The notes under the pieces are model-generated. The model was not told the origin of the DNA, made no database searches, and saw nothing but the letters and a program-made list of their open reading frames with translations. Source: Chloroflexota bacterium (GTDB lineage: Bacteria > Chloroflexota > Chloroflexia > Thermomicrobiales > UBA6265). From it: 45,881 bases of DNA. Below, piece by piece: positions 40,235-45,881 of the stretch. Location of the stretch: positions 1 through 45,881 of the forward strand of contig JAFAEX010000143.1 of NCBI GenBank assembly GCA_023423795.1, in the 5' to 3' direction. A program made the position numbers and the translations under genes. Position 1 is the stretch's first letter. Each line of letters starts with the position of its first letter.

Positions 40235-40540
40235 CTAGACCTGAACGCCGCGCTCGATGATCTCGCGCACGATCCACCGCTTGCGCTTGGAGAGCGGCCG
40301 CGTTTCCTCGATCCGCACCAGGTCGCCGGGCTTGGCCTGCTCGAACTCGTCGTGCGCCATGAACTTGCTGGTGCGGGTGATCCGCTTGTGGTAGAGCCGG
40401 TGCCGGCGCACGTTGTCCACCGCGACGACCACGGTCTTCTGCATCTTGTCGCTGACGACCCGCCCGACCTTCTGGGTTCGGGGCTTCTGGTCCGGCGCGT
40501 TCGCTTCGGCGGCCACCGCCGCGTCGATCTGCTCGCTCAT
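40235..40540 (-). CDS. rpsQ: Ribosomal protein S17
   Basis: A 101-residue 16S-binding protein. The first 22 residues (Ala/Glu-rich) are an extension. VGRVVSDKMQKTVVVAVD, YHKRITRTSKFMAHDE and GDLVRIEETRPLSKRKRW are typical. Confidence 0.96.
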   Translation of the reverse strand: MSEQIDAAVAAEANAPDQKPRTQKVGRVVSDKMQKTVVVAVDNVRRHRLYHKRITRTSKFMAHDEFEQAKPGDLVRIEETRPLSKRKRWIVREIIERGVQV

Positions 40541-40560
40541 CTACGACCTCCGTGGCGGCG

Positions 40561-40797
40561 CTAGGCCGGGGTGACTCCCTGCTCGTCGAGCAGGGCCCGC
40601 ATCGCCGCGTCCATCCGGCGCTCGGTGCGAATCGTCAGGATCCGGGCGATATCCTTGCGGATCTGCCGGATGCGCGCCGTCGCGGTCAGTTGCCCGACCG
40701 CTTCCTGGAACCGGAGGTCGCGCCACTCGGCACGCAGTTCCTGCACCTGCGTTTCGAGCTGCTCGTCGCTCATCTGTCGAATATCCGCCGGCCTCAC
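40561..40797 (-). CDS. rpmC: Ribosomal protein L29
   Basis: A 78-residue helical protein at the exit tunnel. ADIRQMSDEQLETQVQELR and LRFQEAVGQLTATARIRQ followed by RKDIARILTI are typical. The GTG at 40797 overlaps the rplP stop as GTGA. The C-terminus (after ERRMDAAMRALL) is about ten residues longer than the norm. Confidence 0.95.
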   Translation of the reverse strand: MRPADIRQMSDEQLETQVQELRAEWRDLRFQEAVGQLTATARIRQIRKDIARILTIRTERRMDAAMRALLDEQGVTPA

Positions 40798-41279
40798 GCG
40801 ACCACCTCCTCGGCGATCGCCTCGACCTCGCCGGCGTCGTCCGTCTCTTCTTCAACCACGCCGACCCCGACCTGCTCGCGCTCGACGAAGCGCACATCCA
40901 TTGGCATCTTCATGCCGGCGCGGCGCAGCGCCTCTTCGGCCCGATCGCGCGGCACCCCGGCGATCTCGAACAGGATGCGGCCCGGCTTCACCACGGCCAC
41001 CCAGTATTCCGGGTTGCCCTTGCCCGAGCCCATCCGGGTCTCGGCCGGCTTCTGCGTCACCGGCTTGTCCGGGAAGATCCGGATCCAGATCTTGCCGCCG
41101 CGCTTGAGGTAGTTGGTGATCGAGCGGCGCGCGGCCTCGATCTGGCGGCTGTTCACCCACGCCGGCTCCAGGGCCTGCATGCCGAACTCGCCGAAGGCGA
41201 TGGTGGAGCCGCGGTAGGCCTTGCCGCCCATCCGCCCCTTCATCATCTTGCGGTACTTGGTCCGCTTTGGCATCAACAT
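40794..41279 (-). CDS. rplP: Ribosomal protein L16 with acidic tail
   Basis: A 161-residue protein of the A-site region. MPKRTKYRKMMKGRMGGKAY and GSGKGNPEYWVAVVKPGRIL are diagnostic. The last 25 residues (VEEETDDAGEVEAIAEEVVA) are acidic and unusual for L16. ATG 41279 fits a GGAG nine bases upstream; ATG 41273 is possible. Confidence 0.96.
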   Translation of the reverse strand: MLMPKRTKYRKMMKGRMGGKAYRGSTIAFGEFGMQALEPAWVNSRQIEAARRSITNYLKRGGKIWIRIFPDKPVTQKPAETRMGSGKGNPEYWVAVVKPGRILFEIAGVPRDRAEEALRRAGMKMPMDVRFVEREQVGVGVVEEETDDAGEVEAIAEEVVA

Positions 41280-41311
41280 AACGAAACGCTCCAGACGCTC
41301 GGCCCACAGCA

Positions 41312-41335
41312 CCCCGGCCGTCCGACCGGGGTTTT
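41312..41335 (+). terminator. Hairpin with T4 between rpsC and rplP (antisense direction)
   Basis: An 8-bp stem (CCCCGGCC/GACCGGGG, with one G-T wobble) and tetraloop, followed on the plus strand by TTTT. It points against the operon, so it could stop antisense transcription or, in the sense RNA, act as a pause or processing hairpin. Confidence 0.4.
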
Positions 41336-41376
41336 CAGGGCCATCTCCCCGGCCGTTCCGGAGAGATCGTGGCCGG

Positions 41377-42063
41377 TTAGTCCCCCGGCATCGCCGCCAG
41401 GTCGGCGGTCAGGCTGGCTTCGGTGACCGGCTTGCGCTCCGGCATCACCTCGCCCTTGTACACCCACACCTTCACGCCGATCCGGCCGTAGGTGGTGTGG
41501 GCGTGGACGACCCCGAAGTCGATGTCGGCGCGGAGGGTCGCGCGGGGCACGCGGCCTTCCATCTCGGTCACGGAACGGCTCATCTCGGCGCCGCCCAGCC
41601 GGCCGGACAGGGTGATCTTGACGCCCTTGGCGCCGCGGCGCATCGCCTGCTGCACCGCGTGCTTCATCGCCCGGCGGTACGCGACGCGCCGACCGATCTG
41701 CTCGGCGATCGAATCGGCGATCAGCCGGGCGTCGGTCTCGGGAACCTTGATCTCCTCGATCTTGAGGTGGATCTTCTTCCCGACTTCGCGCTCTAGCATC
41801 GCCCGGATGCGCTCGACGTTGGCGCCCTGCTTGCCGATGACGATGCCCGGCTTGCTGGTGTGCAGGGTGACATCGACCCGGTTGGCCGACCGCTCCAGCT
41901 CGATGCGGGAGATGCCGGCGCGGGTGAGTTCCCGCATGATCAGCCGCCGGATCCGCAGATCCTCATGCAGCTGGTCGGTGTAGTTCTTCTCTGCGTACCA
42001 CTTGGATTCCCAGTCGGACACGATGCCGAGGCGGAACCCGATCGGGTTGACCTTGCGTCCCAT
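41377..42063 (-). CDS. rpsC: Ribosomal protein S3
   Basis: A 228-residue protein at the mRNA entry. MGRKVNPIGFRLGIVSDWES at the start, the KH domain KPGIVIGKQGANVERIRAML, and the C-terminal domain ADIDFGVVHAHTTYGRIGVK followed by VWVYKGEV. ATG at 42063, two bases after rplV. Upstream frame extension is noise. Confidence 0.98.
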   Translation of the reverse strand: MGRKVNPIGFRLGIVSDWESKWYAEKNYTDQLHEDLRIRRLIMRELTRAGISRIELERSANRVDVTLHTSKPGIVIGKQGANVERIRAMLEREVGKKIHLKIEEIKVPETDARLIADSIAEQIGRRVAYRRAMKHAVQQAMRRGAKGVKITLSGRLGGAEMSRSVTEMEGRVPRATLRADIDFGVVHAHTTYGRIGVKVWVYKGEVMPERKPVTEASLTADLAAMPGD

Positions 42064-42065
42064 TC

Positions 42066-42404
42066 CTACGCCTCCCGGTCCTCGGCGATCACCGTGATGT
42101 GGGTGTTGCGCCGCTGGATGCGCCCGACGCGCCCGCGGGCCTTGGCCTTGAACCGGCGAAAGCGCGGCCCTTCGTCGGCGAAGATCTCCTTGATCCAGAG
42201 ATCCTGCGGGTCGAGGTCGTAGTTGTTCTCGGCGTTCGCCGCCACCGAGCGCAGCAGCTTCTCGACATCCGTTGCCGTGCGGTTCGGCAGGAACCGCGCG
42301 ATGTCGATGGCGTCCACCACTTTCTTGCCGCGCACCGCGTCCACCACCAGGCGGGCCTTGCGCGGCGAAACCCTCAGTCCGGTCACCTTGGCTCGGACCT
42401 GCAT
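42066..42404 (-). CDS. rplV: Ribosomal protein L22
   Basis: A 112-residue exit-tunnel protein. VTGLRVSPRKARLVVDAVRG and the beta-hairpin end RFRRFKAKARGRVGRIQRRN are diagnostic. 18 bases after rpsS. Confidence 0.97.
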   Translation of the reverse strand: MQVRAKVTGLRVSPRKARLVVDAVRGKKVVDAIDIARFLPNRTATDVEKLLRSVAANAENNYDLDPQDLWIKEIFADEGPRFRRFKAKARGRVGRIQRRNTHITVIAEDREA

Positions 42405-42422
42405 GTTCGTCCTCCTTCGCGC

Positions 42423-42704
42423 CTAGCGCCGGCCGCGGCGGTCGGCGTCCTTGCCATGACCGCGGTAGGTGCGCGTCGGGGCGAACTCGCCGAGCTTGTG
42501 ACCGACCATCTGCTCGGTGATGAAGATGGGCACGTGGGCCTTCCCGTTGTGGATGGCAACCGTGTGGCCGACCATCCCCGGGAAGATCGTGCTCGCCCGC
42601 GCCCACGTCTTGAGCACCTTGCGCTCGTTGGCGCGGTTCATGTTCTCGACTTTGATGTACAGCTTCGGGTCGATGTACGGACCCTTCTTCGACGACCTCA
42701 CCAC
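42423..42704 (-). CDS. rpsS: Ribosomal protein S19
   Basis: A 93-residue protein of the small-subunit head. VRSSKKGPYIDPKLYIKVE, TWARASTIFPGMVGHTVAIH and KLGEFAPTRTYRGHGK are typical. The start is GTG at 42704 followed by a second GTG, so the exact start is uncertain by one codon. Confidence 0.97.
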   Translation of the reverse strand: MVRSSKKGPYIDPKLYIKVENMNRANERKVLKTWARASTIFPGMVGHTVAIHNGKAHVPIFITEQMVGHKLGEFAPTRTYRGHGKDADRRGRR

Positions 42705-42720
42705 GGCTCAGATCCTCCGC

Positions 42721-43551
42721 TTACTTGCGCTTCGCGGGCCGACGCCGCACGATCATCGAATCGGTCCGCTTGTTGTTGCGCGTCCGCTTCTGGGCCGGCT
42801 TGCCCCACTTCGTCTTCGGTTGGCCGCCGATCGGCGCCTTGCCCTCACCACCGCCGTGCGGGTGGTCGCGCGGGTTCATCACCGAGCCGCGGACGGTCGG
42901 CCGGCGCCCCTTGTGGCGGTTGCGGCCCGCCTTGCCGATGACGATGTTCTCGTGATCGACGTTGCCGACCTGGCCCAGCGTCGCCATGCACATGTGGTGG
43001 ACCAGACGCACCTCGCCCGAGGGCATGCGGATGGTCACGTAATCGCCCTGCTTGGCCATCAGCTGGGCCGAGGTGCCGGCCGAGCGGACCATCTGGCCGC
43101 CCCGACCGGGGTACAGCTCGATGTTGTGGATCTGCGAACCGGTCGGGATGTCCCGCAGCAGCAGCGCGTTGCCGGTCCGGATCGGCGCGTCCGGCCCCGA
43201 CACCACCGTGTCGCCGACCTTCAGCCCGTTCGGGGCCAGCATGTAGCGCTTCTCGCCGTCCACGTAGAACAGCAGCGCGATCCGGGCCGACCGGTTGGGG
43301 TCGTATTCGATCGCGGCGACCTTCGCCGGGACGCCCAGCTTGTTCCGCTTGAAGTCGATGATCCGGTAGAAGCGCTTGTTGCCGCCGCCCCGGTGCCGGA
43401 CCGTGATCCGTCCCCGGTTGTTGCGCCCGGCGTGCTTCTTCAGCGGCTCGATCAGGCTCTTCTCGGGCCGCTTCTTGGTGATCTCCTCGAAGGTGCTGAC
43501 GCTCATCGAGCGCCGCCCCGGCGAGGTCGGTTTGTAAATGCGAACGCCCAT
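42721..43551 (-). CDS. rplB: Ribosomal protein L2
   Basis: A 276-residue protein near the peptidyl-transferase centre. GVRIYKPTSPGRRSMSVSTF at the start, GRITVRHRGGGNKRFYRIID, and RGSVMNPRDHPHGGGEGK with the important His are visible. ATG at 43551; the frame upstream adds four residues. 30 bases after rplW. Confidence 0.98.
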   Translation of the reverse strand: MGVRIYKPTSPGRRSMSVSTFEEITKKRPEKSLIEPLKKHAGRNNRGRITVRHRGGGNKRFYRIIDFKRNKLGVPAKVAAIEYDPNRSARIALLFYVDGEKRYMLAPNGLKVGDTVVSGPDAPIRTGNALLLRDIPTGSQIHNIELYPGRGGQMVRSAGTSAQLMAKQGDYVTIRMPSGEVRLVHHMCMATLGQVGNVDHENIVIGKAGRNRHKGRRPTVRGSVMNPRDHPHGGGEGKAPIGGQPKTKWGKPAQKRTRNNKRTDSMIVRRRPAKRK

Positions 43552-43581
43552 CGCTGTCTCCAAACGCCCCGGCGGGGCTGG

Positions 43582-43893
43582 CTAGACCTGCTCGAAGATG
43601 TCGATGCGCTGCCCGGGTTCGAGCGTCACGATCGCCTTCTTCCAGCCCGGTTCGTGACCAGCCACGCGACCCCGCCCCTTCTTGATCGACCGGGACCGCT
43701 TGACGGGCTTCACATTGAGGGTATTGACCGCCTTCACCGTGACGCCGAACTGCTTCTCGACGGCTTCACGGATCTGGATCTTGTTCGCGCTCGTGGCGAC
43801 CTCGAACGTGTACTGGTCGCGCTCCATGAGCAGCGTGTTCTTCTCGGTGATGACCGGACGCCGGATGACGTCCTCGATCGCGATCTGTGCCAT
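43582..43893 (-). CDS. rplW: Ribosomal protein L23
   Basis: A 103-residue exit-site protein that docks SRP and trigger factor. IEDVIRRPVITEKNTLLMER and KIQIREAVEKQFGVTVKAVN are diagnostic. Its ATG shares one base with the rplD stop (TAATG), so the two are coupled. Confidence 0.96.
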   Translation of the reverse strand: MAQIAIEDVIRRPVITEKNTLLMERDQYTFEVATSANKIQIREAVEKQFGVTVKAVNTLNVKPVKRSRSIKKGRGRVAGHEPGWKKAIVTLEPGQRIDIFEQV

Positions 43894-44588
43894 TACGCGG
43901 CCTCCTCGGCGGCGCGCGCCGCGAGCCGCGCCTGCTTCCAGGTGCTTGGCTCCCGCTTGTCCGCCGGGAGCGCCCAGAGCCCTTCGATCACGGCGACCGC
44001 CTCGCGGGTCACCAGCACCCGCTCGTACTTGAGCAGGTCGCGCACGTTGACGTTGCCGGCCAGGATCGTCCAGACGCCGGGCAGGTTGCCCACGCCGCGC
44101 TGGATCGTCTCGCTCTTTTCGGCCAGCACGATCAGCGTCGAGCGGCCCGACGGGAGCCCGGCCAGCGTGGCCTTCATCGCCTTGGTCCGCGGCTCGACCC
44201 CGTCGAGTCCCTCGACCACGGTCAGCAGGCTGTCCTGCACCTTGGCCGACAGCGCCGAGCGGATCGCCAGCCGCCGCATCTGCTTCGGCATGTCCTGTTC
44301 GTAGGACCGCGGGTGCGGTCCCCAGACGACGCCGCCGCCGGCCCACTGCGGCGAGCGGGTCGAACCCTGCCGCGCCCGGCCGGTGCCCTTCTGCCGCCAC
44401 GGTTTGGCGCCGCCGCCACGGACCTCGCCGCGGGTCTTGGTCTGGTGGGTGCCGAGGCGCGCGTTGGCAAGTTGCCGCAGCATCGCCTGGTGCATCACCG
44501 AAATGTTGGGCTCGATCCCGAACACCGAATCGTCGAGCTCGATCTGGCCGGTGACCGCGCCGGCCGCGTTGTAAACGTCGATCTGCAT
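43893..44588 (-). CDS. rplD: Ribosomal protein L4
   Basis: A 231-residue tunnel protein. HQAMLRQLANARLGTHQTKT, the loop KPWRQKGTGRARQGSTRSPQ and the C-terminal NVNVRDLLKYERVLVTREAV are diagnostic. In E. coli L4 also represses its operon. ATG at 44588 has GGAG seven bases upstream. The last 25 residues are an Ala/Arg-rich extension. Confidence 0.96.
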   Translation of the reverse strand: MQIDVYNAAGAVTGQIELDDSVFGIEPNISVMHQAMLRQLANARLGTHQTKTRGEVRGGGAKPWRQKGTGRARQGSTRSPQWAGGGVVWGPHPRSYEQDMPKQMRRLAIRSALSAKVQDSLLTVVEGLDGVEPRTKAMKATLAGLPSGRSTLIVLAEKSETIQRGVGNLPGVWTILAGNVNVRDLLKYERVLVTREAVAVIEGLWALPADKREPSTWKQARLAARAAEEAA

Positions 44589-44639
44589 CTCACCACTCCG
44601 CACGAGCCGAAAGCGAACCGCGTTGCCGCGCCCGCCGGC

Positions 44640-45275
44640 TCACTTCTTCTTCGTGCCCTTGACGGCCCGGCGGATGATGACCAGCCCGTTGTTCGGCCCC
44701 GGCACCGACCCCTTGATCAGCAGCAGGTTGCGCTCGGTATCGACGCGGACGATCTCCAGGTTCTGCACGGTCACGCGCTCGTGGCCCATGTGCCCTGCCA
44801 TCCGCATGCCCTTGAACACGCGGCCCGGCGTCGCGCTGGCGCCGATCGAGCCCGGCGCGCGCAGCCGGTCCGACTGACCGTGGGTGCGCGGCCCGCCGCT
44901 GAACCCGTGCCGCTTGACGCCGCCCTGGAAACCGCGGCCCTTGGAGGTGCCGGTGACATCGACTTCCTCACCGGCGGTGAAGACGTCGGCATTGAGCACC
45001 TGCCCGACCTCGTAGGCCGAGACGTCGGTCGCCTTGACTTCGCGCAGCGTGCGGGACATGAACCCGCTCTTCGCGCGCTGTCCCTGCTCCGGCTTGTTCA
45101 GCCGCTTGCTGAGCCCGAACCCGAGCTGGATGGCGTCGTACCCGTCCGTCGCGACGGTCTTGACCTGGTTGACCACGCAGGGTCCGGCCTCGACCACCGT
45201 GACGGGATGGACGACGCCGTTATCGTCGAACACCTGCGTCATCCCGAGCTTGCGCCCGATAAATCCCTGGATCAT
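44640..45275 (-). CDS. rplC: Ribosomal protein L3
   Basis: A 211-residue assembly initiator. GFIGRKLGMTQVFDDNGVVH, GTSKGRGFQGGVKRHGFSGG and the methylation-loop region, with GSIGASATPGRVFKGMRMAG. 118 bases after rpsJ, across a hairpin. Confidence 0.97.
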   Translation of the reverse strand: MIQGFIGRKLGMTQVFDDNGVVHPVTVVEAGPCVVNQVKTVATDGYDAIQLGFGLSKRLNKPEQGQRAKSGFMSRTLREVKATDVSAYEVGQVLNADVFTAGEEVDVTGTSKGRGFQGGVKRHGFSGGPRTHGQSDRLRAPGSIGASATPGRVFKGMRMAGHMGHERVTVQNLEIVRVDTERNLLLIKGSVPGPNNGLVIIRRAVKGTKKK

Positions 45276-45354
45276 TGGCTCTCTCCTGTCTGCCAGGACG
45301 CGGCCCCAGCACTCGGGCCGTAGCCGCCTGCAGAGCGTGTCGCAATCGGAGGGA

Positions 45355-45378
45355 CGACCCGGCAGCCAAACCGGGTCG
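45355..45378 (-). promoter_or_regulatory. Hairpin between rpsJ and rplC
   Basis: A perfect 8-bp stem (CGACCCGG/CCGGGTCG) with an 8-base loop in the 118-base gap. No T-tract. It might set the ratio between S10 and the downstream genes, by analogy with leader attenuation in other S10 operons; inference only. Confidence 0.4.
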
Positions 45379-45393
45379 CCCCCGTGCCAAACG

Positions 45394-45714
45394 CTACAGC
45401 TTGATCTCGATATCGACGCCCGCCGGCAGGTTCAGCCGCATCAGCGACCGAATGGTGTTCCCGCTCGGCTCGAGGACGTCGATCAGCCGCTTGTGGGTGC
45501 GGATCTCGAACTGCTCCTGCGAGTCCTTGTCCACGAAGGGGGACCGCATGACGCAGAACTTCTCGATCCGGGTCGGCAGCGGGATCGGCCCGGCAACCTT
45601 GGCCCCGGTCGACTCCGCCGTCTCCACGATCTTGCTCGCCGACTGGTCGAGCACCTTGTGGTCGTATGCCTTCAGGCGGATCCGAATCCGCTGGCTCGGT
45701 TTGCGCGCAACCAT
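45394..45714 (-). CDS. rpsJ: Ribosomal protein S10
   Basis: A 106-residue protein that also serves as NusE in antitermination. RIRIRLKAYDHKVLDQSASK, GAKVAGPIPLPTRIEKFCVM and RLNLPAGVDIEIKL are diagnostic. ATG at 45714 is the family start; a TTG two codons earlier is possible. 40 bases after tuf. Confidence 0.98.
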   Translation of the reverse strand: MVARKPSQRIRIRLKAYDHKVLDQSASKIVETAESTGAKVAGPIPLPTRIEKFCVMRSPFVDKDSQEQFEIRTHKRLIDVLEPSGNTIRSLMRLNLPAGVDIEIKL

Positions 45715-45754
45715 TCCCAAACCTTCCCGGTACCCGCGCCGCGGGGGTTGTTGC

Positions 45755-45881
45755 CTACTCGGTGATGGAGGTGACGACGCCGGCCCCGACGGTGCGCCCG
45801 CCCTCGCGGATCGCGAAGCGCAGCCCTTCCTCGATCGCCACCGGCGTGATCAGCTCCACCCCCATCTCCACGTTGTCCCCC
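45755..45881 (-). CDS. tuf: Elongation factor Tu, C-terminal end (cut by window edge)
   Basis: The last 41 residues: GDNVEMGVELITPVAIEEGL, RFAIREGGRTVGAGVV and the end TSITE. This is the conserved domain III of EF-Tu, which delivers aminoacyl-tRNA to the ribosome. The rest lies beyond the right edge. Its place directly before rpsJ is the usual str-to-S10 junction. Confidence 0.96.
   Translation of the reverse strand, partial: GDNVEMGVELITPVAIEEGLRFAIREGGRTVGAGVVTSITE

Overview
The window comes from a GC-rich bacterium. Every gene could be read and no rRNA, tRNA, CRISPR or intact transposase was found. Gene content points to a Chloroflexota relative, probably Thermomicrobia/Sphaerobacter-like. 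The grounds are very high GC with Arg far above Lys, zinc-type S4, S14 and L36, an imuB/dnaE2 pair, a DEDD exonuclease fused to a GIY-YIG nuclease, RNase J, and a Gram-positive-type LexA box. This placement is inference; no search was run.

Region 1 (1-13.8 kb) is a DNA-processing neighbourhood. It starts with the 5' part of an ftsK-type translocase (minus), followed by a divergent SOS-type mutagenesis cassette: imuB, a coupled DUF6504-type small gene and, after a 726-bp repeat-rich gap, dnaE2 (plus). A convergent minus-strand set follows: DEDD/GIY-YIG nuclease, family-4 uracil-DNA glycosylase and RNase J. Divergent from it is NAD-dependent DNA ligase (ligA) with a coupled 71-residue unknown. 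imuB has a clear promoter with a 16-bp perfect palindromic LexA box in its spacer.

Region 2 (13.8-24 kb) is a pyrimidine operon on the minus strand, in transcription order pyrC-carA-carB-pyrK-pyrD-cax-pyrE. Starts and stops overlap at carA/carB, pyrD/cax and pyrC/carA. Its leader carries a compound hairpin followed by eight U residues, with an upstream copy of one stem arm, which looks like a transcription attenuator. pyrB, pyrF and pyrR are not present. Downstream is a 684-bp gap with two opposed arrays of an 11-bp repeat plus copies of two dispersed inverted repeats.

Region 3 (24-27.2 kb) has a plus-strand run of endonuclease III, a histidine phosphatase, a metallo-beta-lactamase-fold hydrolase and a lysine-free protein of unknown function. 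A repeat-containing gap follows.

Region 4 (27.3-45.9 kb) is a nearly complete S10-spc-alpha ribosomal superoperon on the minus strand. It runs from the 3' end of tuf through rpsJ, rplC, D, W, B, rpsS, rplV, rpsC, rplP, rpmC, rpsQ, rplN, X, E, rpsN, H, rplF, R, rpsE, rpmD, rplO, secY, adk, map, rpmJ, rpsM, K, D, rpoA, rplQ, truA, rplM and rpsI. infA is missing from its usual place between map and rpmJ, where a terminator-like hairpin sits instead.

The most unusual non-coding signals are the opposed 11-bp arrays, the pyr leader switch, the dispersed hairpin repeats confined to three gaps, and an inverted-repeat element between dnaE2 and RNase J that resembles IS200/IS605-type ends.
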